A stretch of DNA of 64,000 nucleotides from Okapia johnstoni (GCA_024291935.2 CM044315.1:80954385-81018384), one strand, 5' to 3'. Counted from the first letter of the stretch, positions 46,346-59,444 are shown. Program-made: numbers and translations. The notes: generated from the sequence alone by a model not told the origin.

Positions 46346-47749
46346 GCATTCATTTATATTTTCATCCTGCCCATCCACCTGCTTAGTCAGGCCCCTCTCA
46401 GCCTAGAAAGTAGATCTTGTGATCAGCAGCCAGTGGAGGGGAAGAATGGGACAGTCTTCTAAGAATGATAGGCTGGACAGACAAATATAACAGATGGACA
46501 CTACTCTGGTCTGGGCTAAGGAATACAGCTGAGCCATTCCAGGCTTGGATTAAATCAGCTCCCTTGGAGTTTCCAGTGTAAGATGATTCACCATCAACAG
46601 TCATGACACACATGGTGAACTCCCTAGAACCTGTCTCCATCAAGGGAGGAGTCACTTTCCAAACTGTCTTCTGGGCTGTTTATCTTTAACAACCCTGTTA
46701 GTGTCATGACAAAGGCCATGCCTTCTTGAGGCTCTTAGAAAAGAGGAGGAATCCTGACCCAGTGAAGTCCAGGGAGAGAAAGGAGAAGAAGGTGGGACTC
46801 CCCCAGAGCTCAACATAAACCCCCTTGGCTAAGAGAAGGACCCTGAAGAAACAAATCAGGGAAGAGCAGAGGCAAGAACAAGGAAGCAAAGGGCTCTTTG
46901 CTGGCCTCTGCCCTTTGGATATAAAATTGAGGCCCCAGGTGCATGGAAATCAGCTGTGCAAAGAGGATGAAGTAGGGGGAGAGGAGAATGGAGGATGGAA
47001 CCACAGACCCAATCTGTAGTTTGGAGGGAAATGACTCCCAGCATTTGGGTGGGAGTATTAGGCAGAAGATAAAAATGTTCAGAGATAGTTTTTTGTTGTA
47101 GAACTACCACATGAGGTTCTCAATGACAAAAATCTGTAATGAAATCTGAGTGATTTAAGTTGAAAAGGAATTTGAGGAAGACTATCAAGAGGCTCACAAA
47201 ATTGACAGGAACGTAAGTGGGTAGATGCCAGAAGAGACCTGTGACCTGAGCTACAGCCGAGCTCCTGCCACAGGGGCAGCCCGATAGATGGCACTGTGGC
47301 CAGTGAATGCTGCTTTGGCCATTGGGACCGCCACCATGCTCTCATCTACTGATGCCAGAGCTATTTCTGTCGAATGCTTTTTCATTTCCCCCAGATTCAA
47401 AATCACAGAGGGGAGCATCCAATTAGCTGAGCCTAGGTCAGCACCCACTTGCTGGCTTCAGGGTCAGGGAAAGAGAGTAACCAACAATACTCTAGCTTTT
47501 GGATGGGAAGTGAGGTATTGCCTTTCATCAGACCTTACTGCGGTGGGTTCTCCAGGCACAGGAAGCAGGTATTAATGCTGGCAACCAAAAGGCAAAGTCA
47601 AGGTAAGCCCCTAAGGGAAGGACAAGGCACAGACCACCTCTGCCACATGAGCCACTGAACCTCTCTGAGTCTCACTTCCTCAGCTGATCAATCAGAATAA
47701 TAACCCAGCATATTGTGGCTGAAGGGATTAGAGATCATGTACTAAAGGC

Positions 47750-47950
47750 ACCTGGAGATTTGTATGTGCATAGAGCATGCAGGAGGCCTTTGCCTCCAGT
47801 GCACTGAGGGAGGAATTATTCCTAGGTTAAGGGTGAGGACACAAAGCTTAGTGGGATCAAGTGACTCACTGAAGCTTCTACAGCCAGGCGTTGGAAGAGA
47901 ATTCACAGCCAGGACTGCCTGACTCAGAAGTCTAGCTCTTACCACAGCAC
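47750..47950 (+). repeat. MIR SINE remnant
   Basis: 'aaagcttagtgggatcaagtg', 'tacagccaggcgttgg' and 'actgcctgactc' resemble the 3' half of MIR. Diverged. Confidence 0.45.
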
Positions 47951-47976
47951 AATGCTGCTAGTCTGGAGAGAGAAAT

Positions 47977-48704
47977 TGTTAGTGCAAGTTCTTGTGTCCG
48001 AGACACAGTGAGGCCAAACTGAAACACAGGTTTGGGACAGAGAAAGGTTTATTGCAGGGCCATGCAAAGAGATGGGGGCTCATGCTCTAAAAAGCCCTGA
48101 ACTCTCCAAAGGGTTTCAACAAAGCATTTTTTAAAGCCAGATGTGGGGCAGGGGGCAGGGGTGGTTGGGTTGCTGGGTTTGTGATCAGCTAACACAGTGG
48201 TATTACAGGGGTTAACATTAACAGTCCTTAGGCTCCAGGAGGCCTGGGGCTATGTGCTCATGGTCATTAAGTGGTTAATATCTTCCATTTGGTGGGGGGA
48301 GGCAGGGGTTTATATCTGTAAGGCAACTCAGGAAATGTGCTTCAGATACTGTTATTTAGGTACTTCAAGGGGTTTCCTGGAGGCTCAGACAGTAAAGAAT
48401 CTGCCTGCACTGCAGGAGACCCAAGTCCAATCACTGGGTCAGGAAGATCCCCTAGAGAAGAGCATGGCAACCCACTCCAATACTCTTGCCTGGAGAATTC
48501 CATGGACAGAGGAACCTGGTGGGCTGCAGTCCATGAGGTCACAAAGAGTTGGACACAACTGAGCAATTAACACTTTCACTTTTTTTTTCCCCAGGTACTT
48601 CAGAGAGAAGCTAAAGCAGAGAATATGGGGGAAAGGCCTGTCCTAGGAAGGCTCCATGGGGTCCTACTTGGTTACAAAATGACTGGCTTGAAAGAGATGG
48701 GGCA
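47977..48704 (-). mobile_element. Solo LTR of an endogenous retrovirus, split by a SINE
   Basis: Read on the minus strand it has TATAAA (48314-48309), then AATAAA (48053-48048), then an R/U5-like end finishing in CA at 47977. The best outer boundary is 48704, giving TG...CA with the 4-bp flank 'aaat' at 47973-47976 and 48705-48708. Position 48676 is an alternative boundary. Excluding the SINE it is roughly 500 bp. Family not identified. Confidence 0.5.
48369..48592 (+). mobile_element. Bov-tA SINE nested in the LTR
   Basis: Sense copy 'ggtttcctggaggctcag' to 'caattaacactttcac' plus a T-rich end. The duplication 'aggtacttca' flanks it (about 48359-48368 and 48593-48602). Confidence 0.85.
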
Positions 48705-49479
48705 AAATTCAGACCAAGAAGACACTGAGGCAGGCAAGGTGGCAGGAGCCTATGAGGGCAGAGATGAGCATGGGCTAGAATATCATCTCTACAGAGCTAT
48801 ACTCCCTCATTTCCTTTCTACATGCTTTCTTGAGGGGAGAAAGAAAAGAGTGGAGTCATGACTCTTAAAACCAACAGCCTCGCTCCAGATCTCTACTACA
48901 AATTTCAGTGAATAGCCTTTTTAATTTCTGCATCAAAACCTGGGAACACTCATAGAAGGGTGAGTGCATAGAACAGCTATATGTAACGTATGCCTTAACC
49001 AAAGCAACAGTTGAGAATGACTCCAATAACTCTCAAGAGGTAAAAACATGCCACATTCTACCCCAGAATGTACCACCCACACAAGCCACGTGGAGGTCTA
49101 ACTCTGGGAATCCCAAGCTGAAGCTTACCCTACGAGCACAGGGAGTCAAGTAAAGCCTCCCTTGGAATCCCAGGGCGTGACATCTTCTCTTCCTGCCACC
49201 AGGGATCTTCTTAGAACCCAGGGAGTACATCAAGGGTCAAGTGCCAGAACTGCAGATTAAGAAGCAAGCTAGAACTTGGAATTGGGCCCCTTTGGATGCC
49301 AAGAATCTGTTAACAGGCCTCAGGGAAAAGTATGAGGAAGGAGAAGTGGAGAAGAAAGGGGACCCTGTCAGGAACAAAAACTCAGTTTTTTCACCCTCCC
49401 TTACCAAACATTTTATATTCATCATAGATTGTTAGTCTTCCTGCTTGACAGAGAAGGAATTGAGGCTGTGCGAGTGAGA

Positions 49480-49682
49480 ACAATTCAGCATGCAAGTGTA
49501 AGCACCCAGACTAGTTGGTAATAATAACAGACATCACTGTTGAGTCTTACTTACATGTATCACATACATTCATTTTCTAACTGAATCCCCACCCGATCCC
49601 CCACAAAAACCAAGCTCTATGAAACAGGCACAGCTATCACCTCCATTTTACAAATGAAGGAATTGAGAAGTAGAAAGCTTAG
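49480..49682 (+). repeat. MIR SINE remnant
   Basis: 'tatcacctccattttacaaatgaaggaattgag' (read in pieces) is the MIR core in sense orientation, downstream of a diverged 5' half. The stretch 48705-49480 holds no recognised gene. Confidence 0.55.
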
Positions 49683-49689
49683 TTTGTTT

Positions 49690-49866
49690 AGCTTTTATTT
49701 GCCTGCACCAGGTCTTAGTTGCAGCTCATGGAATCTTCATTGCTGAATTTGGGATCTTCTTTGCAGCATGCAGAATCCTAGTTCCTTGGCCTGAACTAGG
49801 ATCGAACCTGGGCCACCTTGTATTGGAAACACAAAACCTTAACCAACAGACCACCTGGGAGGTCCT
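49690..49866 (-). mobile_element. CHR-type SINE, antisense
   Basis: 'ttagttgcagctcatgg' and 'aggatcgaacctgggcc', then the complement of the head 'ccacctgggaggtcc'. Diverged. Confidence 0.6.
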
Positions 49867-49989
49867 AGAAAGCTTGTTTTGCTCTAAGTTTCATAAACAG
49901 GATTCTACATCTGACGCCCTGCATATATTCAAAAATTTAAATTTTTAGTTTCACATGTAAATTACAGAAGAACTATGGATAGAGGTCTG

Positions 49990-51797
49990 TGAATTGTACA
50001 GGAGACAGTGATCAAGATCATCCCCAAGAAAAAGAAATGTAAAAAGACAAAATGGTTGTCTAAGGGGGGCTTACAAATTGCTGAGAAAAGAAGAGAAGCT
50101 AAAGGCAAAGGAGAAAAGGAAAGATATGCCCATCTGAATGCAGAGTTCCAAAGAATAGCAAGGAGAGATAAGAAAGCCTTCCTCAGTGATCAGTGCAAAG
50201 AAATAGAGGAAAACAATAGAATGGGAAAGACTAGAGATCTCTTCAAGAAAATTAGAAATACCAAGGGAATTTCATGCAAAGATGGGTACAATAAAGTCAG
50301 AAATGGTATGAATCTAACAGAGGCAGAAGATATTAAGAAGAGGTGGCAAGAACACACAGAAGAACTGTACAAAAAAGATCTTTATGACCCAGTAGCCACG
50401 ATGATGTGATCACTCACCTAGAGCCAGACATCTTGGAATGCGAAGTCAAAGGGGCCTTAAGAAGCATCCCTACAAATAAAGCTAGTGGAGGTGATGAAAT
50501 TCCAGCTGAGCTATTTCAAATGCTGAAAGATGATGCTTGGAAAGTGCTGCACTCAATATGCCAGCAAATTTGGAAAACTTAGCAGTGGCCACAGGACTGG
50601 AGAAGGTCAGTTTTCATTCCAATCTCAAAGAAAATCAATGCCAGAGAATGTTCAAACTATTGCACAATTGCACTCACCTCACACGCTAGTAAAGTAAAGC
50701 TCAAAATTCTCCAAACCAGGCTTCAACAGTGTGTGAACCGTGAACTTCCAGATGTTGAAGCTGGATTTAGAAAAGGCAGAGGAACCAGAGATCAAATTGC
50801 CAACATCCATTAGATCATAGAAAAAAGCAAAAGAGTTCCAGGAAAACATCTACCTCTCCTTTATTGACTACTCCAAAGCCTCTGACAGAGTAGATCACAA
50901 AAATCTGTGGAAAATTCTGAAAGAAATGGGAATACCAGACCACCTGACCTGCCTCCTGAGACATCCGTATGCAGGTCAAGAAGCAACAGTTAGAACCGGA
51001 CATGGAACAACGGACTGGTTCCAAATTGGGAAAGGAGTATGTCAAGGCTATATATTGTCACCCTGCTTATTTAACTTATATGCAGAGTACATCATGCGAA
51101 ATGCCAGGCTGGATGAAGTACAAGCTGGAATCAAGATTGTCGGAAGAAACATCAGTAACCTCAGATATGCAGATGACACCACTCTTATAGCAGAAAGCAA
51201 AGAGGAACTGAAGAGCCTCTTGATGAAAGTGAAAGAGGAGAGTGAAAAAGCTGGCTTAAAACTCAACATAAAAAAAACTAAGATCATGGCATCTGGTCCC
51301 ATCACTTCATGGCAAATACATGGGAAAACAATGGAAGCAGATTTTATTTTCTTGGGCTCCAAAATCACTGCAGATGGTGACTGCAGCCATGAAATTAAAA
51401 GACACTTGCTCTTTGGAAGAAAAGCTATGACCAACCTACTGTGGTGTTGGAGAAGACTCTTGAGAATCCCTTGGACTTCAAGGAGATCAAACCAGCCCAT
51501 CCTAAAGGAAATCAGTCCTGAATATTCATTGGAAGGACTGATGCTGAAGCTGACACTCCAATATTATGGCTGCGAAGAACTTACTCATTGGAAAAGACCC
51601 TGATGCTGGGAAAGATTGAAGGCGGGAGGAGAAGGGGACAACAGAAGATGAGATGGTTGGATGACATCACCGACTCTATGGACATGGGTTTGAGCAAGCT
51701 CCAGGAGATGGTGATGGACAGGGACGCCTGGTGTGCTGCAGTCCATGGGGTCGCAAAGTGTCGGACAAGACTGAGGGATCGAACTGAACTGAACTGT
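49990..51797 (+). mobile_element. Bov-B LINE, 1.8 kb, reverse-transcriptase region
   Basis: It starts in the linker between endonuclease and reverse transcriptase. The frame 50926-51603 (225 codons) encodes [34 protein letters not shown] palm sequence and LRYADDTTL. An internal deletion joins 'atgaccaaccta' directly to 'ctgtggtgttgg' near 51437, losing about 150 bp present at 57385-57540. Other frameshifts make it inactive. 3' end 'gaactgaactg' at about 51797. Confidence 0.9.
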
Positions 51798-51864
51798 AAA
51801 TTGCATAAAAATATCTCCCAGATTCCTTGCAGTAAAAGTGAGCTAGTCCAAATCAGAGCCAGAC

Positions 51865-51980
51865 TTAGTTGCCATTCCCTTCTCCAGTGGATCTTCCTGA
51901 CCCAGGGATCGAAACCAAGTCTCCTACGGCTCCTGCATTCCAGGTAGATTCTTTACTGTTGAGCCACTGGGGAAGCCCAG
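51865..51980 (-). mobile_element. Bov-tA SINE, 5' part, antisense
   Basis: Complement of tRNA-like head and adjoining body ('ccattcccttctccagtgg' to 'gccactggggaagccc'). The stretch 51981-52550 shows no gene. Confidence 0.7.
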
Positions 51981-52549
51981 TATTATTTTTAAAACCACTT
52001 AAACCAAAGAATCAGAATGCTGCTTTTTCCTTGAGCTTCTGTTTGTCTGAAGGACTTCCGTTCAATATCAAGGTTGTAACCCTATCTTTTCAAGGTTAGA
52101 AAAGAAAGAAATAAATTTTCTGGTGATACTCGACAGAGATGTAAGTTAAACTTCAGGAAACACTTTCAACTATGCTCTGGGGAAGATTGGGAAATTGCTC
52201 TCTCTGGAAATTGTCCCATCTTGGAGCTCTGTGTGCATGGGGGTGGAGGAGTGAGAATCAGCCACTGTGTTCCAGGCTGTTGTGCACCAGGCAGGTATTG
52301 GAACTGAAGCTTCCCAATCTCATCCATTGTAATGTAAATGCTGATTCTTCGATGTATGGCAGCATTCGAGTAGGACATTGAGACAAAGGCTGAGTTCCTA
52401 AGCTACTCAAAAGAAGAGGACAATTCAACAGGGGAGTTCTGACCTAACAGCCCATCACTACCAGTGTGCCACACTCTACGCCAAGAGGAAGGCAGGGAGT
52501 GTTTATGGACTGAATGTGTGCTTAAAGATCATGAAGCCATTCCCCATTT

Positions 52550-53450
52550 TTAAAATAAGAAAACTGAAAAAGTCCAGAGGAATTAAAAACACAATCAAAG
52601 GAAATAGAATAACTTGGCAGTTTGATTTGAAGAATAACTAAAGAGGACTTTTAGAAGTGAAAAACGTAAATAAAATTAGAAACATAAGGAAAGATTTATG
52701 AGACTGACATGCTGCCTAATGCACAGGGATAGATTTAACACAAGGTTAGACTTGATTAAAAACATAATTAGCAAACTGGAAGAAAGAGCTAGAAAAAATT
52801 GTCTCTATTTAGAGACAAATTACTTAGAAACAAAGACATGAAAATATGAAAAAGAACTTAACAGCCATGTAAGACAGAGGGAGAACACTCTGTATAAACA
52901 TAATCTGATATACCAGGAAAAGAATAGATAGACTGAGCGAATAGCGATATTGAAGAAATAATAACTGAGAATTTTCCAGAATTGAAGAAAATAACAGTCA
53001 ACCTAGAGTTCTAGAACCAACGAAATTATATTTCAATAATAAAGATAAAGTAAGACATTTCCAGGTAATAAGAGCTGATAGGTTTTACCATGAACAGAAT
53101 CTCACTAAAAGATTTTCCGAAGGATGTACTTCAGGAAGAATGATTCCAGAATATTCCAAAGAATATTAAAAGCATGTGGTAAAATCTAAACAAATACCAA
53201 CTGTGTAAAACAATAGTAACTGTGGCCATTTTTCAGTGTTAAAATTTTTTAAGGTAGAGCCAAAATCCCAGACAACAATAACCTATACACCAGGAGGAAG
53301 ATGATTGGAGATAAAATATAATGTACACCAGTAAAAGAAATGACATAGTACAGCTCATAAAAAAAAAAGTCTAGTAAAGTCACTGCTGTCAAAGATTTAA
53401 AAATCTTTAACAAATAACTTACCCACACTATTGTCCCCTTTGTTAGTACC
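52550..53450 (+). mobile_element. Decayed L1, ORF1/inter-ORF region
   Basis: Order and wording match the L1 ORF1 end: 'gagaattttccagaattga' (52969), 'caacctagagttctag' (52999), 'ctcactaaaagattttccg' (53101), 'aaggatgtacttcagg' (53120). Stops throughout. Confidence 0.6.
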
Positions 53451-53469
53451 AAATTCTTCCATCGTTTTC

Positions 53470-54270
53470 TTTCTTTTTTACTCTTTTAATTGGAGGATAA
53501 TTTCTCTACAATGTTGTGTTCCATTTCTGCTATCTATTTTACATATTGCATTGTGATGTATGTATTTCAATACTATTCTCTCAATTCATCCCAGCCTCTT
53601 CTTCCCCCACTGTGTCCCACGGTGCCCACAAGTCCATTCTCAACATCTGTGTCTCTATTCCTGCCTTGCAAATTGGTTCATTAGTATCATTTTTCTTCTG
53701 CCCATTTTTTTATTGTTGTTTTTCTGATATTGAACTCATGAACAGCTTGTATATTTTCAAAATTAATCCTTTGTCAGTTGCTTCATTTACAATTATTCTC
53801 TCCCATTCTGAGGGTTGTCTTTTCATCTTGTTTATGGTTTTCTTTGCTGTGCAAAAGCTTCTAAGTTTAATTAGGTCCCACTTGCTTATTTTTATTTCCA
53901 TTACTCTATGAGGTGGGCCAAAGAGGATCTTGCTGTGATTTATATCAAAGAGTGTTCTGCCGATGTTTTCCTCTAAGAGTTTTGTAGTTTCTGGTCTTAC
54001 AATTAGGTTTTTAATCCACTTTGAGTTTATTTTTTATGTATGGTGTTAAGAAGTGGTCTAATTTCATTCTTTTGCATGTAACTGTCCAGCTTTCCCAGCA
54101 CCATTTATTGAGGATGCTCTCTTTTCTCCATTGTATATCCTTGCTTCCTTTGTCAAAGATAAGGTACCCATAGGTGTGTAGGTTTATCTCTGGGTTTTCT
54201 ATCTTGTTCCATTGGTCTATATTTCTGATTTTGTGCCAGCACCGTACTGTCTTGATTCTGTAGCACATGT
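53470..54270 (-). mobile_element. L1 LINE, antisense, 3' end joined to ORF2
   Basis: It starts with the antisense ruminant L1 3' terminus ('ttaattggaggataatttc'), then passes to antisense ORF2 ('ttcattgtgcaaaagctt'-like, 'tttgtcaaagataaggtac', 'tccattggtctatatttctg'). It ends abruptly at about 54270, where a sense L1 begins. Confidence 0.7.
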
Positions 54271-55520
54271 CATAATGGCTATCATCAAAAAGAGTGCAAA
54301 TACCAAATGCCGGTGAGGATGTGGAAAATAGTATGGAGATTTCTCAAAAAAATACAAGTAGAACTGCTATATGACCTGAAAATTGCACTCTAAGGTATAT
54401 ACCTGAAAAAAAACAAAAACGCTAATTCAAAAAATACTGTTCATGGCAGCATTATTCATAGTTGCCAGTTACGGAAGCTACCTAAGTATCCATCAACAGA
54501 TGAATGGATAAAGAAGATGTGGTATATATACAGGGGAATATTACTCAGCCATAAAAAGGAATAAAATTTTGCCATGTACAGCAACATGGATGGCCTTATG
54601 GAGGGCATTAGGCTAAATGAACTGTCACACAGAAGAAGACAAATACTGTAGGACATCACTCATACATGGAATCTAAAAAATACAACAAATTAGTGAATAA
54701 AACAAAAAGGAAGCAGACATAGATATAGAGAATGAACTAGTGGTTACCATGGGGAGAAGGGGGAGGGGAGGGAACATATCAAGGTAGGGGATTTTTTTAA
54801 AGGATTATTATGGGGTTATATGAAATCATGGCCATGAAATTTTTGAAAATTGTAAAGCACTATAGAATTTAAGGAATATTTTATTGAATTAAAAAATTTA
54901 ATAAAACAATTTCCCTTAAAAAAGAAAATAGATCAAGAAAAACAAACACTATATGATATCGCTTATATGTAGAATATAAAAAATAAAAAAAAGTACTGAA
55001 AATAACAAAAAAGAAACAGATTTACAAATTCAGAGAACAAATTGTAGGTTAGCAGTGAGGAGGGGGCAGGGGAGGGGTAAGATAGGGGTAGAGGCTTAAG
55101 AGTTACAAAAGATTGTGTATAAAATAAATAACCTACAAGGATATATTGTTCTGTGAAGGTAATATATACAATATTTTACAGTAACAATAAATGTAGTAAA
55201 ACCTTTAAAATTTATGAATCACTGTGTTGTATACCTATAACTTGTATAATATTGTATATCAACTATATTAGCTCAATTACAAAATTTTTTAAAGACATGC
55301 TGATGGAGTAGATTAAAAAGTTCTCACCAAAACAAATACATTGTAACTATGTGAGATTTTGGATGTGTTAACCAACATTATCGTAGTAATCATTATGTAA
55401 TAAATAAATCTCTCAAATCATTGTGTTGTACACCTTAAATGTATACAATGTTATATGTCAATCATATCAATAAATCTCAAAATAAATGAATAAGTAAATA
55501 AAAATAAAAAGTTTTAAAAA
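54270..55520 (+). mobile_element. Pile of three old L1 3' ends
   Basis: Three successive sense 3' UTR pieces end near 54910, 55275 and 55510, each with its own 'gaatcactgtgttgtatacc'-type motif or A-rich end. The first contains 'cagcaacatggatggcc' at 54580. Confidence 0.65.
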
Positions 55521-55589
55521 CATAAAAAAAATGAAACTGTTGTGTTTATTTTCAAAAATAATGCTGGGAACATCAGACAATTGTATGTA

Positions 55590-58050
55590 AAAAAAGTGAG
55601 ATTAGAACATTTCTTCATACTGTATGCAAAAATAAACTGAGATGAATTAAAGAGCTAGATGTAAGGTCAGAAACCATAAAACTCCTAGAGGAAAACATGC
55701 ACAGAACACTCTTTGGCATAAATTGAGGCAATATTTTTCTGGATCTGTCTCCTAAGGCAGAAGAAACAAAAATAAACAAATGGAAAATAATTAAACTTAA
55801 AAGCTTTTGTACAGCAAAGGAGACAATTGATAAAAAGAAAAGATTATCTTTGCAAAAGATATGACCAATGAGGGAATAATATTCAACGTTTATAAGCAGC
55901 TGATGCAACACAGTATCAAAAAACAAACAACCTGATTACAAAATGGGCAGAAGACCTGAATAGACACTTTTCCAAATAGGACCTGCAGATGGCCAACAGG
56001 CATGTGAGAAGATGCTCAACATTGCTGGTCATCAGGGAATTGTAAATCAAAACCACAATAAAATATCACCCCACACCTGTCAGAATGGCTATCATCAAAA
56101 AGACCACAAATAATATATATTGGCAAGGATGTGGAGGAAAGGAAATCCTAGTATACTTGTTGGTGGGAATAGTAACTGGTACAGCCGTTGTGAAAAACAG
56201 TATGGAGTTTACTCAAAAAACTAAAAGTAGAACTACTGTATGATCCAGCAATTTCACCCTGGGGTATAATTCTGAATAAAACAAAAACACTAATTCAAAT
56301 CCCAATATTCATAGCAGCACTATTTAGAGTTACCAAACTATTAAAGCAACCTAAATGTCCATTAACAGATGAATAGATAAAGAAGCTATGGTATGTATAT
56401 ATATAATGGAGCATTATTATGCACCATTAAAGGAAAGAAATTTTCCCATTTGCAACAACATGGATGGAACTGGAGGGTATTATGCTTAATGAAATAAGTC
56501 AGAGAAAGACAAATACTGTATGTTGTCACTTATGTGTGGAATATAAAAAATAAATGATAATGACAGCCTGGGTGGGAGGGGAGCTTGGGGGAGAATGGAC
56601 ACATGCATCTGTATGGTTGAGTCCCTTCACTGTTCACCTGAAACTATCACAACATTGTTAATCAGCCATAGCCCAATACAAAAGAAAAAGTTTTTTAAAA
56701 AATGAATAAATATGACAAAACAAAAATAGACTCAGATACAGAACAAATTAGTGGTTATCATTTCCCAGGGACGGAGGAGGAAAAAAATAGGGGTAAGGAA
56801 TTAAGAAGTACTTTATTGACTAAGCCAAAGCCTTTGACTGTGTGGATCACAATAAACTGTGGAAAATTCTGAAAGAGATGGGACTACCAGACCATCTGAC
56901 CTATCTCTTGAGAAATCTGTATGCAGGTCAGGAAGCAACAGTTAGAACTGGACATGGAACAACAGACTGGTTCCAAATAGGAAAAGGAGTACGTCAAGGC
57001 TGTATATTGTCACCCTGCTTATTTAACTTATATGCAGAGTACATCATGAGAAACGCTGGGCTGGAAGAAGCACAAGCTGGAATCAAGATTGCTGGGAGAA
57101 ATATCAATAACCTCAGATACGCAGATGATACCACCCTTATGGCAGAAAGTGAAGAAGAACTAAAGAGCCTCTTGATGAAGGTGAAAGAGGAGAGTGAAAA
57201 AGTTGGCTTAAAGTTCAACATTCAGAAAACTAAGATCATGGCATCTGGTCCCATCACTTCATGGGAAGTAGGTGGGGAAACAGTGGAAACAGTGTCAGAC
57301 TTTATTTTTTGGGGCTCCAAAATCACTGCAGATGGTGATTGCAGCCATGAAATTAAAAGACGCTTTCTCCTTGGAAGGAAGGTTATGGCCAACCTAGATA
57401 GCATATTTAAAAGCAGAGACATTGCTTTGCCAACAAAGGTCCGTCTAGTCAAGGCTATGGTTTTTCCAGTGATCATGTATGGATGTGAGAGTTGGACGGT
57501 GAAGAAAGCTGAGCGCCGTAGAATTGATGTTTTTGAAGTGTGGTGTTGGAGAAGACTCTTGAGAGTCCCTTGGACTGCAAGGAGATCCAATCAATCCATC
57601 CTAAAAGAGATCAGTCCTGGGTGTTCATTGGAAGGACTGATGTTGAAGCTGAAACTCCAATACTTTGGCCACCTCATGCGAAGAGTTGACTCATTGGAAA
57701 AGACCCTAATGCTGGGTAGGATTGGGGGCGGGAGGAGAAGGGGACGACAGAAGATGAGATGGTTGGATGGCATCACCGACTCGATGGACATGGGTTTGGG
57801 TAGACTCCGGGAGCTGGTGATGGACAGAGAGGCCTGGCGTGCTGCGATTCATGGGGTCGCAAAGAGTCGGACACGACTGAGCGACTGAACTTAACTGAAC
57901 TGATCATGTATAAAATAAAGATACAAGAATATATTATACAGCAATATTTTATAACCTTAAACAGCATAAAATCTATAAAACTATTGAATCACTATGTTGG
58001 ACATCTGAGATTAATATTGTAAATCAATTAAGCTTTAATTTTAAAAAAAT
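55590..58050 (+). mobile_element. Old L1 3' end split by Bov-B
   Basis: ORF2 end and 3' UTR ('cctagaggaaaacatgc' 55686, 'cagatggccaacaggcatg' 55985, 'aacatggatggaactggagg' 56457) run to about 56804. The last L1 piece resumes at about 57902 with 'tgtataaaataaagatacaag' and ends near 58050. Confidence 0.75.
56805..57899 (+). mobile_element. Bov-B LINE with long open reverse-transcriptase frame
   Basis: The frame 56842-57888 is open for 348 codons, from the thumb-side of the fingers/palm to the element's natural C-terminus. Seen: [34 protein letters not shown], catalytic [10 protein letters not shown] (about residues 93-102), [27 protein letters not shown] and terminal [10 protein letters not shown]. 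5'-truncated, so it lacks the endonuclease and cannot move by itself. It interrupts an old L1 and is among the least decayed Bov-B copies here. Confidence 0.92.
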
Positions 58051-58589
58051 CAACATATTAAAAACCTTAAGCTTAGATAGACAGATAAAGTTTAGACAGA
58101 CTGAAAAAGGAAGTTCTTGGGGAAACTGAGTGCAGAGGTACATCTAGGTTCTAGGAAATTTTTTTTAATGAGCTTTGTCCCCAGGATATATATAAACAAG
58201 GAAGACATTGAAGGTTTCTATAAATTGAGCTAATGGTTAGATTAATAAAAAAAATAACTTACATAGGACACTCTGTATTCAAACTGTGTACTGGTACAAG
58301 GAAAGGGAAGGGAAAGGAAACACATATTTATTCAGCACAATAGATTCCACTGTTCAAACTTGAGTCTGTCTTTCTCAGTACTCCCAACCAGCCATGAGGA
58401 TCTTCAAGTTATGCTAAGTGGTAGAGTTGAGCCTTTTCTGAAAATTAATTAGGTCAGGCCCCAGTGAGCTTCCAAGGCTCAAGTGGATTACCAGATCAAA
58501 AGGCTATAAGAAATATTTACATTCAGGAGTACTTACTGAGAGTGTACAAATTTCCAGTCACTTTTCTGAAACCTGTACATATATATGAA

Positions 58590-58740
58590 CATGCTTCTCA
58601 ATAACTGTAGTAGGTAGATACCACTTTGCCCCTCATCTTACTGATGAAGAAACTGAGGCATGAGAGATTAAGGAATTTCCCAAAGCCAAAGAGTAAGAAG
58701 GTGGTGACGCTATCATTCAAAGCCAGGCAATCATCCAATA
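58590..58740 (+). repeat. MIR SINE remnant
   Basis: 'cttactgatgaagaaactgaggc' (in pieces) followed by 'aggaatttcccaaagcc' is the MIR core in sense orientation. The stretch 58780-59325 may be old L1 5' sequence but is not assignable with confidence. Confidence 0.6.
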
Positions 58741-59325
58741 CAAATTGGATCATAAATCAAATGTGAATTTCAGTAAAAATAAAACTTTTAGCGTTATCTG
58801 ACGGTGATGTCAGCAAGACGGCAGAAGGTCCAGGCCCGCTTTCCTCCATGGAAACATCAAGTAAACAACAACAGATTGACCAAAAATAATGCTGTGGGAG
58901 CTTGAGAAACCAGTCAAGGATCTTCAGCAACCAAGTAAATGCCCAAGTTTTAAGCAACACTTAAACAGAATATTTCATGGCATTTCTGTACACTCTTGCT
59001 GACTCAATAAAGGGGAATTCACCTAATCCCTGGTTCTTACTTTGAACTTATTTACAGTATTCTGGCATGACTAGGGACTACCTGAGAGACTGATTTCTGC
59101 TTCTTCTGACGTGAGCTCAGATGGAAACAGTGACAGAGTTTGAACATCAGGCTGCTGAAAGCAGTGGTAGGTGCCGTGGCACACGCAAACTTCAGAGGAA
59201 CTGCAGACCCATCAGTGGTTGGAGGCAAGAGATACAGGCAGAGTACTACAACAGAACATTTAAGGCCCTGAGAAGAAGCAGAGGTGAGATTTTTAGGGAA
59301 GTTAAGACATTTAAAAGCAGCTGTG

Positions 59326-59444
59326 GGGAGTTCCCTGGCAGTACAGTGGTTAGGACACCATGCTTCCACTGCTGAAGCCATGGGTTCAATCCCTGGTTGG
59401 GGAACTAAGATCCCACAAGCTGAGCATAGTGCAGCCAAATAAAT
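59326..59444 (+). mobile_element. CHR-type SINE with 13-bp target-site duplication
   Basis: Head 'ggagttccctggcagtac', then 'gggttcaatccctgg', 'ggggaactaagatcccac' and tail 'aaataaat'. Perfect flanks 'aaaagcagctgtg' at 59313-59325 and 59445-59457. Confidence 0.9.

Noticed and set aside
47288..47575. 95-codon plus-strand frame with a Kozak-like context nearby
   Set aside because: No domain or splice structure recognised, and an opposing frame of similar length overlaps it; not enough to call a gene.
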